Assembly: GCA_003501565.1 (NCBI GenBank)
Contig: DNPC01000138.1
Span: forward strand, 1-6,432
Reading direction: 5' to 3'
DNA length: 6,432 nucleotides
Source of the DNA: Planctomycetaceae bacterium
GTDB lineage: Bacteria; Planctomycetota; Planctomycetia; Pirellulales; Pirellulaceae
Part shown: positions 1 through 5,893 of the stretch, piece by piece
Layout: each line of letters opens with the position of its first letter
Position numbering within the stretch: position 1 is the first letter of the stretch
Notes under the pieces: generated by a model
What the model was told of the DNA's origin: nothing
Database searches by the model: none
Seen by the model: the letters and a program-made list of their open reading frames with translations, nothing else
Made by a program: the position numbers and the translations under genes

Positions 1-2
1 TG

Positions 3-92
3 GCACTGGAGCATCCTGAAATCGTTAAGCAATTGCAGCAACTGCTAAGTGATTCCATAGCGTCCGGCCGCAGCCGCCCAGCCACGAATTGA
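3..92 (+). CDS. C-terminal end of a probable sulfatase (partial, 5' end outside window)
   Basis: The reading frame is open from the window edge to a TGA at 90-92 and gives 29 residues, beginning ALEHPEIVKQLQQLLSD and ending SGRSRPATN. The pattern EHPEIV, then an amphipathic helix with repeated LQQLL, then GRSRP close to the stop resembles the last helix and tail of type I (formylglycine-dependent) sulfatases, which are very numerous in planctomycetes and desulfate polysaccharides or other sulfate esters outside the cytoplasm. The catalytic C/S-x-P-x-R motif and metal ligands would lie upstream of the window and cannot be seen, so substrate and activity are unknown. The family call rests on about 25 residues only. 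The gene is in the same direction as the following propeller gene but 242 bp away, so co-transcription is doubtful. Confidence 0.6.
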   Translation, partial: ALEHPEIVKQLQQLLSDSIASGRSRPATN

Positions 93-157
93 CTCCCTAC
101 CTAGCCGGATTGCCGATACGGCGTGAGACAACCGTCCATCGAGCCGAGCAAGCGACG

Positions 158-174
158 GGGCCAAGCACCGGCCC
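158..174. other. Small GC-rich hairpin after the sulfatase-like gene
   Basis: GGGCC at 158-162 and GGCCC at 170-174 form a perfect 5-bp stem around a 7-nt loop, 66 bp after the stop codon at 90-92. No T-run follows (the next bases are aacgcccccc), so it does not meet the usual criteria for an intrinsic terminator. It could still protect a 3' end, or be chance in a GC-rich spacer. Confidence 0.25.
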
Positions 175-182
175 AACGCCCC

Positions 183-205
183 CCGAATGCCAGGTCCGAA
201 TGCCA
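183..205 (+). repeat. Tandem 10-bp direct repeat CCGAATGCCA, 13-bp period
   Basis: CCGAATGCCA occurs exactly at 183-192 and again at 196-205, separated by GGT. A degenerate relative, CCCAACGCCC (7 of 10 matching), lies just upstream at 172-181 but at a different offset (11 bp). The repeats sit about 130-150 bp upstream of the propeller gene. Direct repeats spaced at a little over one helical turn can be activator sites, but nothing here identifies a regulator. Confidence 0.4.
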
Positions 206-279
206 CCCCGCCTACCAAAGTCGACACGATGTCAATCTGCGGTCACGCAACCGTCGGAACTTCCTGGCGAGGTGCAGGT

Positions 280-299
280 TATAAAGTAGAACAGCTGTT
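280..299 (+). promoter_or_regulatory. Weak -10-like box and 10-bp palindrome upstream of the propeller gene
   Basis: TATAAA at 280-285 differs from the consensus sigma-70 -10 hexamer at one position. It would place a transcript start near 292, giving a leader of about 43 nt that contains the ribosome binding site. No convincing -35 hexamer is found at 16-18 bp spacing. The perfect palindrome AACAGCTGTT at 290-299 would lie on the predicted start site, where an operator would be expected. Both elements are short and could be chance. Confidence 0.25.
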
Positions 300-320
300 T
301 ATGTACTTCATGAAATCCAC

Positions 321-325
321 AAGGA
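321..325 (+). promoter_or_regulatory. Ribosome binding site for the propeller gene
   Basis: AAGGA at 321-325 lies 9 nt before the ATG at 335. It supports this start codon, which is immediately followed by a signal peptide. This is one of only two clear Shine-Dalgarno sequences in the window. Confidence 0.6.
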
Positions 326-334
326 CCTAAGTCG

Positions 335-1645
335 ATGCGTTTCCTTTCACTAGCTCTAGCTGCATTTTTCTGTTCTGGCATTCACGCCGAAGAATGGAAG
401 CACTGGCGCGGTCCTTCGGGCAACGGTACTAGCCCGACAGCCAAGCCACCGACTGAGTGGGGATCGAGCAAGAACATTGCGTGGAAAGCCGAGATCCCTG
501 GGGCGGGTTCAGGGTCGCCCGTTGTGACCGGCAATCGTGTCTTTGTAGTGACTGCCGTACCCACCGGCGGTAAACCCGCCGAGCCGCCGCCAAGTCGGCG
601 CTCACGTGGCCGAGGATTTGGCAGACGACCTGCGGCCCCTTTGGTCGAGATGGAATTCCGCGTTCTGTGTTATGACCGCACCAATGGAAAGAAACTGTGG
701 GACGAAGTTGCCGTGACGGCGACGCCTCACGAAGGTACGCATTCAACCAACGGATTTGCATCAGCTTCACCTTGCACTGATGGAGAATACGTTTACGCTC
801 ATTTCGGATCACGAGGCCTGTATTGCTATTCTGTTGAAGGAAAACTCGTTTGGAAACGCGATTTTGGAAAAATGCAGACCCGAGCTACATTTGGCGAAGG
901 AAGCTCTCCAACCCTTGTCGGAGACAAGATCATCGTGCCTTTTGATCACGAAGGTGCATCGAAGCTATACGCCCTCAACAGTGCAACTGGAGAGGTTATC
1001 TGGGAAGTGAAACGCGACGAACCAACCTGCTGGGCAACTCCTCTGATCGTCGAATCTGCAGGAATGCAACAGATTGTGATGAACGGACAAAACTATGCCC
1101 GCGCGTACGATCTGGCGACGGGCAAGGAGCTGTGGCGGTGCGGCGGGCAAACCCAGCGCCCCGTTGCGACTCCCGTAGCCGCAGAAGATGTCGTTTATGT
1201 CGGCAGCGGATTTCGTGGTGCCTTTCTCGGTGCATTCGAGCTGACCGGCTCAGGAGACATTGCTGGTGGGGACGCGGTCAAGTGGACGATTAAACAAGAC
1301 ACTCCCGATATCGCTTCGCTGCTTCTGAGTGAAAACAGGCTGTACTACCACAAACAAAAGACAGGCATCTTGACCTGCGTTGACGCGGTTACGGGTCAGC
1401 CGTTTTTTGACCGACAACGATTGCCCGGAATTGAAACGACCTATGCTTCGCCGATTGCCGCGGGTGGATTCGTATTTGCAACCGGGCGGTCAGGCAAAAC
1501 GGTTGTTATCCGCGATGCTCAGGATTTCGAAATTGTGGCAGTCAATGATGTTGGGGAAGGGGTCGACGCGACGCCAGCCGCCATCGATGATCAATTGTTC
1601 ATTCGCGGCGAAAAACACCTTTTTTGCATTCGAGAAACGAACTGA
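335..1645 (+). CDS. Secreted PQQ-binding-like beta-propeller repeat protein (BamB-like)
   Basis: The 436-residue product starts with a Sec-type signal peptide (about residues 1-18, hydrophobic LSLALAAFFCSG, likely cleavage after IHA). The mature protein opens with HWRGPSGNGTS (23-33), a motif typical of planctomycete PQQ-like propellers. Blade signatures with a G-x-x-x-W turn recur at GKKLW (118-122), GKLVW (169-173), GEVIW (219-223) and GKELW (263-267), with weaker ones at AVKWTIK (314-320) and GQPFF (354-358). This fits a seven- or eight-bladed propeller filling most of the chain. Such proteins act in the periplasm as scaffolds or, more rarely, bind PQQ in dehydrogenases. I see no dehydrogenase catalytic signature, so a structural or ligand-binding role is more likely. 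Residues 79-103 are a Pro/Arg/Gly-rich insertion between blade strands. The start is supported by AAGGA 9 nt upstream. The HXXSHH gene follows after 91 bp on the same strand. The family call is firm; the function is unknown. Confidence 0.88.
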   Translation: MRFLSLALAAFFCSGIHAEEWKHWRGPSGNGTSPTAKPPTEWGSSKNIAWKAEIPGAGSGSPVVTGNRVFVVTAVPTGGKPAEPPPSRRSRGRGFGRRPAAPLVEMEFRVLCYDRTNGKKLWDEVAVTATPHEGTHSTNGFASASPCTDGEYVYAHFGSRGLYCYSVEGKLVWKRDFGKMQTRATFGEGSSPTLVGDKIIVPFDHEGASKLYALNSATGEVIWEVKRDEPTCWATPLIVESAGMQQIVMNGQNYARAYDLATGKELWRCGGQTQRPVATPVAAEDVVYVGSGFRGAFLGAFELTGSGDIAGGDAVKWTIKQDTPDIASLLLSENRLYYHKQKTGILTCVDAVTGQPFFDRQRLPGIETTYASPIAAGGFVFATGRSGKTVVIRDAQDFEIVAVNDVGEGVDATPAAIDDQLFIRGEKHLFCIRETN

Positions 1646-1660
1646 TCAGCGGCTACCTGG

Positions 1661-1701
1661 ACAGAGCAACCTTACCCCCATACAGAAGGGTCGTTCTCTG
1701 T
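1661..1701. other. Imperfect inverted repeat between propeller and HXXSHH genes
   Basis: ACAGAG at 1661-1666 pairs with CTCTGT at 1696-1701. After one bulged base the stem can continue with AAC (1668-1670) against GTT (1693-1695), or instead with AA against TT and then CCTT (1670-1673) against AAGG (1686-1689). It begins 15 bp after the stop codon. No T-run follows, so a classical intrinsic terminator is not supported. A role in mRNA 3'-end stability or partial attenuation is possible. Confidence 0.35.
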
Positions 1702-1723
1702 GTACTAGCGTCGGCGGTTGGGC

Positions 1724-1729
1724 TACAAT
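1724..1729 (+). promoter_or_regulatory. TACAAT -10-like box just before the HXXSHH gene
   Basis: TACAAT matches the sigma-70 -10 consensus at 5 of 6 positions, including the most conserved A2 and T6. It sits only 7 nt before the ATG at 1737, so a start about 7 nt downstream of the box would give a leaderless or nearly leaderless mRNA. That agrees with the absence of a Shine-Dalgarno here. No -35 hexamer is recognisable at 16-18 bp. The same CTACAATC context occurs before the CIA30 gene. Confidence 0.3.
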
Positions 1730-1736
1730 CAAACGC

Positions 1737-3020
1737 ATGAATATCCCACCTACCCGACGCAGGTTCGTGGTTCAGTCTGTCGCTGGCGCGCTTGCCCTGC
1801 CAGCCCTTCCTTCCTTGGCAGCTGAACCGGTTGGCAACAATTCTCCTGTCACACAGACGCCTGGCGCTGGCACTGGCGCTAGGCGTTTCGTTGCAATTGG
1901 TAATCTCCTTGGCTTTCAACGCAATCAACTGTTTCCTGAAACGCCTGGCAGCGAGTTTGAACAGACGCGTCTGCTTGAGCCGCTTGGCGATGTGCGCAAC
2001 CTGCTGACAATCTACCGAGGATTGGATCACGGAATCAAAGGCGGTCACTTTGCCGTTCACACGTTTCTTTCGGGAGTGCTGCACCATGAATCTGCGCAGC
2101 GCAAGACGCGGAACGTGACCATTGACCAGTTTCTTGCAGACGAAATTGGACGCCAAACTCGATTTGCTTCTTTGACGGTCGGTTCCGAAGGTGGCATTCA
2201 CGGTGGTTGTCAGCTCTCTTGGACGAAGTCCGGTGTTCGTGTACCGCCAATTACTGGACCAGCGGAACTATTCGAGAAGCTGTTCGTATCCGAATCGGAA
2301 ACACTCCGAACGAAGCGGCAACGCTCCAACGCGACCCACGCGTCAATCCTGGATGCCGTTCTCGATGAGGCGAATCACCTATCAGGACGCGTCAATCGTG
2401 AAGACAAAGCGAAGCTGGACGAGTATTTCACTTCAATTCGCGACGTTGAAAAGCGCCTAAGTGCACGGCAACAGTGGATTGATCAGCCAAAGCCCGACGC
2501 CCCTTTCGATCGGCCTGCCGATCGAAACACGGTGGAAGATCTACCGTTGCTCTACGAGTTGATTGCATTGTCATTACAAACAGATTCGACCAGAATTGCA
2601 ACTCTTGAGATCGGTGGCAGTTTCTTGCCTCAGCACTTGGGCATCGACAAGTCGTACCACAGCTTGTCACACCACGGCAATGAAGACGAAGCTATTGCCC
2701 ACCTAATCACGCTTGAGTCCTATCAGATCGAACAATTCGGCAAGTTCATCCAGCGGCTGTCTCGAATCGAGGACGGCGACCAAAGTCTGCTTGATTCGAC
2801 GGCAGTCCTGTTCGGAAGCGGGATGGGCGACGGAAACTCTCACAAGAACTCCGACTTGCCCATCATCATGGCCGGCGGCGGTTATGGGTGTGGTGGTTTC
2901 AAGAAATTGCCGAGTAAGGGTGCCGGCAAGATACCATTGTGCAATCTATTTTTGGATATCGCGCACAAGACCGGCGTTCGTGCCGCAAGCTTCGGAACCA
3001 GCACAGGCACGTATAGCTGA
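1737..3020 (+). CDS. Tat-exported DUF1552 (HXXSHH family) protein
   Basis: The 427-residue product begins with a twin-arginine signal, TRRRFVV (6-12), then a hydrophobic stretch (about 13-27) and a likely cleavage near SLA|AE (28/29). The defining HXXSHH motif is present as HSLSHH at 308-313. Other conserved-looking features are GGHFAVHTFLSG (102-113), the glycine-rich GSGMGDGNSHKNSDLP (360-375), IMAGGGYG (377-384), and a C-terminus PLCN...FGTSTGT (400-425) usual for the family. The length is normal for DUF1552 and no domain is missing. As I recall, Pfam groups HXXSHH with the alkaline phosphatase/sulfatase-like clan, which would make the His-rich motifs candidate metal ligands, but no activity is established. 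Tat export suggests folding, perhaps with a cofactor, before secretion. The frame is open back to 1380, but that part overlaps the propeller gene; the ATG at 1737 is chosen because the Tat signal starts there. No clear Shine-Dalgarno is seen. The DUF1592-type cytochrome gene, its usual genomic partner, follows 253 bp downstream. Confidence 0.9.
   Translation: MNIPPTRRRFVVQSVAGALALPALPSLAAEPVGNNSPVTQTPGAGTGARRFVAIGNLLGFQRNQLFPETPGSEFEQTRLLEPLGDVRNLLTIYRGLDHGIKGGHFAVHTFLSGVLHHESAQRKTRNVTIDQFLADEIGRQTRFASLTVGSEGGIHGGCQLSWTKSGVRVPPITGPAELFEKLFVSESETLRTKRQRSNATHASILDAVLDEANHLSGRVNREDKAKLDEYFTSIRDVEKRLSARQQWIDQPKPDAPFDRPADRNTVEDLPLLYELIALSLQTDSTRIATLEIGGSFLPQHLGIDKSYHSLSHHGNEDEAIAHLITLESYQIEQFGKFIQRLSRIEDGDQSLLDSTAVLFGSGMGDGNSHKNSDLPIIMAGGGYGCGGFKKLPSKGAGKIPLCNLFLDIAHKTGVRAASFGTSTGTYS
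2504..2527. repeat. Perfect 11-bp inverted repeat inside the HXXSHH gene
   Basis: TTTCGATCGGC at 2504-2514 and GCCGATCGAAA at 2517-2527 are exact reverse complements separated by CT. As RNA this would fold as a 10-bp stem closed by a CCUG tetraloop. It lies in codons for residues 256-264 (PFDRPADRN), in a variable linker between the family's conserved segments, so coding constraint need not explain it. Confidence 0.6.
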
Positions 3021-3030
3021 TCCGCGGATC
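3019..3030. repeat. 12-bp palindrome overlapping the HXXSHH stop codon
   Basis: GATCCGCGGATC is a perfect 12-bp palindrome whose first two bases are the last two of the TGA stop (3018-3020). It contains the octamer TCCGCGGA. It could be a protein-binding site, or chance. It is too compact to make a useful RNA hairpin loop. Confidence 0.45.
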
Positions 3031-3055
3031 GATCTCTTTGCCAAGGCACGCTGGA

Positions 3056-3104
3056 CTGCTGATGGATCGGAGCCTCGCTGCAGGGAAACGCGGCCGATCA
3101 GCAG
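3056..3104. other. Bulged hairpin in the spacer before the cytochrome gene
   Basis: The left arm CTGCT (3056-3060), GATCGG (3065-3070), CC (3073-3074) can pair in order with the right arm GGCCGATCAGCAG (3092-3104), leaving bulges of 4 and 2 nt on the left and a 17-nt loop. That makes 13 possible base pairs. No T-run follows, so a simple terminator is unlikely. Apart from this and the palindrome at 3019-3030, I see no gene in the 253-bp spacer 3021-3273. Confidence 0.35.
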
Positions 3105-3273
3105 CTTTCCCGAACTGACCGCCGGGACGTGTTCTTGCCTGCCGTCCGCTCAAGCACCTGCCCTGTCAGTCGTTTGCTGTTTTCGATCCAACCGACGACT
3201 CAAGTAATTTACGACGCAGACTACAACGCGAGGAATCGTCACGAATTCTTCAAGCGAGGTATCAGGCATTTCC

Positions 3274-5802
3274 ATGTTCGGTAGAAATTCAAGTCGATAC
3301 TTTCATTTTGCATTATTCGCCTTGGCAGCCGTGGGATTCTCAGCTGACGCACTCGGCGATGAGAACGCTACCAAGCAACGTAAAGACACCCCGCGTCTAA
3401 ACGATCAGATCGCCGCGTTCTTGCAGAACTACTGCATTGATTGTCACAGTACCGATGCATCGGAAGGTGATCGCGAATTCGAGTCCTTTTCTTTACCGCT
3501 GACGGATGAGCTGCAAGTCATCGCGGCCGATGAAATCGTCGACCAGCTTACTCTCCGGCAAATGCCACCCGAAAGCGCCCAGCAGCCTAGCGACCAAGAA
3601 CTAGTCGATACACTGACCCTACTGCGCAGTGCCATTCTCGGCGCGCGTGAGCGGCTTGATAGCTCGGATGCACGCACAGTGCTCAGACGTCTGTCGAATC
3701 GCGAATACGAAAACTCATTGGCAATGCTATTCGATCGACGCGTTGACACGCTAGGGCTTACGTTGGGTTTTCCCAAGGACTCCACCGTGCAGCATATGGA
3801 CAACGTGGGGCAAGCACTTGTCACATCTGGCTTCTTGCTCGACCAATACTTCCAAGCTGCGGACAGGTTGGTGGAACTGCGATTAGGACGTCAAAAACCT
3901 GCGCCCCGAACGTGGTATTTCACTGACAACTTTCGGCAGTATGAAGAACTGTCCGGCGCACACAAGAGCTTTTTTAAGTACGAGTACCTGGCACTCTACG
4001 AGCAGCCCAACACCGACACGCGCCAGGGAGGCTACGCTCACATTGAAGATTTTTTGTCAGGCGTGCCTGCGTCCGGCAACTACACCATTCGCGCACGCGC
4101 TCAGGCGATGCATCGCGATACGCACTACGACCCAGAGATTTTCCGGATCGATTTTAGCGAGCCGTTTCAGCTGGCAGTGGTCCCGGGCGATGTACTGGCT
4201 GGCCATATACATTATCCGCAACCCATTGAACCGGTGCTGGCCAAGACAGTCGTTCCGGATGACCAGCCAGAGTGGCTAGAGTTCAATGTTTGGCTCGAAG
4301 AAGGACAGACCCCGCGATTTATTTTCCCTAATGGTCCCTACGAATCTCGGGCTTCGGTGATCGAGGTAAACCAGCGGTACAAAGACGAATTTGATCCCGA
4401 TATGTATCGATCTGGCGTCGTACGGACACACATCCTGAGAGAAGGTGCGCTACCCCACATCAAGATTAGCGATGTCGAGATTTTCGGGCCAATCGCAGAA
4501 CCGGCTGGCTCCCGCGAAGAGCTTGCCGTTTTTGGCCCAGAAGGTTTTAGGGAAGATCGGGCAAAGCAGCAGCTGTTCGCGTTCTCTCGCAAGGCATACC
4601 GACGGCCTCTCACACCTGACGATGAGAGCCGCCTTGAGAAGGTGTATGAAGCAGGGATTGCTGAAGGCAAATCATCCAGGCAGTCAGCGCTGGATACTGT
4701 GAAGTACATCCTTTGCTCACCATCGTTCTTATACTTCACCGAGATCACACAGCCAGACGACAGCCAACTAAATACAAACGATTTAGCGGTGCGGCTGTCT
4801 TTCGCGCTGTGGGGATCGCCACCTGACAAAGAACTGCTGCAATTGGCAGAATCCGGCAGCCTGGCTGATACAAGCGCTTTTTCGGACCAGATTGATCGAC
4901 TTCTTGCGGATCCTCGATCTGACGAATTTGTAGCCGCCTTCACGGAGGGTTGGCTCGGGCTTCGCGATATGGGAGATTCACCTCCACCCCGTAAGTCGGC
5001 GGTGCTGTATTACTCCCAGAATCTCCCTGATTCGATGAAGCAAGAAGTTCGTTTACTATTTCGGCATGTACTCGAAGAAAACCTATCGGCGCTTGAGTTG
5101 TTGACCGCAGACTTTAGTTTCGTCGACAAAAAGCTAGCAAGCTGGTACGGCCTGCCCGAGGCCCAGCAGCTACGGTTGGCGGACGGTTTTCGCCGAGTGC
5201 AGTTGCCCAGCAATTTGAACCGAGGCGGGATTCTCGGCATGGCAGCTACGCTCACAGCCAATTCGAATGGTACCGAAACATCGCCGGTTACTCGAGGTGT
5301 TTGGGTGTCGGAGAACATTTTGGGAATCCATCCTCCGCCTCCTCCGGACGAAGTCCCAGCCTTAGACGCAAACGTCAGTGGGGCAAAGAATATTCGTGAA
5401 AAACTTGCGCTCCACAGTCAAGATGAGACATGCAATGTTTGTCACCGAAAAATCGATCCGTTGGGATATGCCCTAGAAAGCTTTGATTCAGTCGGGCGTT
5501 GGCGAGACAAATATCCCAATGCGTCCGGGGATTCGGCAAAGATCGATACGTCCGGCACTCTACCGTCAGGAGAACGCTACCATGATTTTGCGAGCTTCCG
5601 GCAGATGATCGCCCAACAACGCGGGGAGCGGTTTGTCCGCGCTCTCACTGAGAAATTGCTCGTTTATTCAACGGGGCGCCTGATGGAACGCGTCGACCAA
5701 TATGAAATTGACGAAATTCTCGATCCACTCAGATCTGAGAATTTTCCGCTCCGTGATCTAATCGACGCCGTCCTCCATAGCCACATCTTTCGCGCACCCT
5801 AG
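3274..5802 (+). CDS. Exported di-haem cytochrome-type protein, DUF1587/1595/1592/1588/1585 architecture
   Basis: The 842-residue product has a Sec-type signal (n-region MFGRNSSRYF, hydrophobic core FALFALAAVGFSA, cleavage near ADALG|D, about residue 28). Domains, by recognition: planctomycete cytochrome c domain with haem motif CIDCH at 54-58 and candidate distal ligand Met97 in RQMPPE; DUF1587 (about 133-200, RTVLRRLSNREYENSL); a beta-rich segment (about 213-410); DUF1595 (about 430-488, RKAYRRPLTPDDESRL); DUF1592 (about 500-626); DUF1588 (about 640-745, with TSPVTRG, HPPPPPDEVP and a second haem motif CNVCH at 720-724); DUF1585 (about 772-840). All segments are present and the length is normal. 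It should bind two c-type haems outside the cytoplasm and move electrons, but donor, acceptor and substrate are unknown. An in-frame TAA at 3205-3207 limits the start. The ATG at 3274 is the only good start before the signal peptide; the Shine-Dalgarno is weak (CAGG, 7 nt upstream). It pairs with the upstream HXXSHH gene, as in many planctomycete genomes. Confidence 0.92.
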   Translation: MFGRNSSRYFHFALFALAAVGFSADALGDENATKQRKDTPRLNDQIAAFLQNYCIDCHSTDASEGDREFESFSLPLTDELQVIAADEIVDQLTLRQMPPESAQQPSDQELVDTLTLLRSAILGARERLDSSDARTVLRRLSNREYENSLAMLFDRRVDTLGLTLGFPKDSTVQHMDNVGQALVTSGFLLDQYFQAADRLVELRLGRQKPAPRTWYFTDNFRQYEELSGAHKSFFKYEYLALYEQPNTDTRQGGYAHIEDFLSGVPASGNYTIRARAQAMHRDTHYDPEIFRIDFSEPFQLAVVPGDVLAGHIHYPQPIEPVLAKTVVPDDQPEWLEFNVWLEEGQTPRFIFPNGPYESRASVIEVNQRYKDEFDPDMYRSGVVRTHILREGALPHIKISDVEIFGPIAEPAGSREELAVFGPEGFREDRAKQQLFAFSRKAYRRPLTPDDESRLEKVYEAGIAEGKSSRQSALDTVKYILCSPSFLYFTEITQPDDSQLNTNDLAVRLSFALWGSPPDKELLQLAESGSLADTSAFSDQIDRLLADPRSDEFVAAFTEGWLGLRDMGDSPPPRKSAVLYYSQNLPDSMKQEVRLLFRHVLEENLSALELLTADFSFVDKKLASWYGLPEAQQLRLADGFRRVQLPSNLNRGGILGMAATLTANSNGTETSPVTRGVWVSENILGIHPPPPPDEVPALDANVSGAKNIREKLALHSQDETCNVCHRKIDPLGYALESFDSVGRWRDKYPNASGDSAKIDTSGTLPSGERYHDFASFRQMIAQQRGERFVRALTEKLLVYSTGRLMERVDQYEIDEILDPLRSENFPLRDLIDAVLHSHIFRAP

Positions 5803-5804
5803 AG

Positions 5805-5872
5805 CCACTGATAAGCATGTGCGCTGCGCGAGGCGAGTCCTAGGCGTTCCTCTACAATCGAATCGTCAGTGG
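5805..5872. other. 7-bp inverted repeat spanning the cytochrome-CIA30 spacer
   Basis: CCACTGA at 5805-5811, two bases after the cytochrome stop codon, is the reverse complement of TCAGTGG at 5866-5872. A run of five T (5877-5881) follows the right arm. The arms resemble a terminator stem, but the 54-nt loop is very long and contains the TACAAT box, so termination is only weakly supported. Confidence 0.2.
5853..5858 (+). promoter_or_regulatory. TACAAT -10-like box before the CIA30 gene
   Basis: TACAAT matches the -10 consensus at 5 of 6 positions. A transcript start near 5865 would give a leader of about 29 nt including the strong ribosome binding site. No -35 hexamer is recognisable. The flanks (CTACAATCGAATCG) resemble those of the box before the HXXSHH gene (CTACAATCAAACGC). 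If it is used, the CIA30 gene can be transcribed independently of the cytochrome gene. Confidence 0.35.
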
Positions 5873-5882
5873 TCGGTTTTTC

Positions 5883-5888
5883 AGGAGG
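5883..5888 (+). promoter_or_regulatory. Strong ribosome binding site for the CIA30 gene
   Basis: AGGAGG at 5883-5888 is a full consensus Shine-Dalgarno, 5 nt before the ATG at 5894. It fixes this start over the in-frame ATG codons at 5927 and 5942, and it is the strongest ribosome binding site in the window. Confidence 0.75.
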
Positions 5889-5893
5889 CGAAG

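Noticed and set aside
89..289. 66-residue + strand open frame in the first spacer
   Set aside because: It starts within the stop region of the sulfatase-like frame, has no ribosome binding site, and its Pro/Arg/Thr-rich product resembles translated GC-rich non-coding DNA.
335..1645. Propeller gene as a true PQQ-dependent dehydrogenase
   Set aside because: Only the general blade repeat is present. I see no vicinal Cys pair or other dehydrogenase cofactor signature, and the chain is shorter than the usual quinoprotein dehydrogenases.
1642..1649. 8-bp palindrome CTGATCAG overlapping the propeller stop codon
   Set aside because: It is short enough to occur by chance. The similarity to the palindrome at the HXXSHH stop is limited to the TGATC that a TGA stop easily creates.
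1380..1736. Upstream extension of the HXXSHH reading frame to an ATG at 1380, giving 546 residues
   Set aside because: The extension overlaps the propeller gene, its residues are not family-like, and the Tat signal peptide starts exactly at the ATG at 1737.
1653..2201. 182-residue open frame on the - strand opposite the start of the HXXSHH gene
   Set aside because: Its composition is basic and low in recognisable motifs, and it lies opposite a confident gene including its signal peptide.
2713..3207. 164-residue + strand open frame across the end of the HXXSHH gene and the spacer
   Set aside because: It is an alternative frame of the HXXSHH gene for over 300 bp and is rich in Arg, Ser and Cys with no family resemblance, as expected of a shadow frame.
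3063..3284. Open frame in the spacer, with a possible GTG start at 3129, ending in residues such as YNARNRHEFFKRGIRHFHVR
   Set aside because: It has no good ribosome binding site, no recognised family and overlaps the cytochrome start. It could be a gene remnant, but nothing supports that beyond the open frame.
4338..4943. 201-residue open frame on the - strand inside the cytochrome gene
   Set aside because: It is Ser- and Arg-rich, lies opposite a well-conserved coding region and has no recognisable motif, so it is most likely an antisense shadow.
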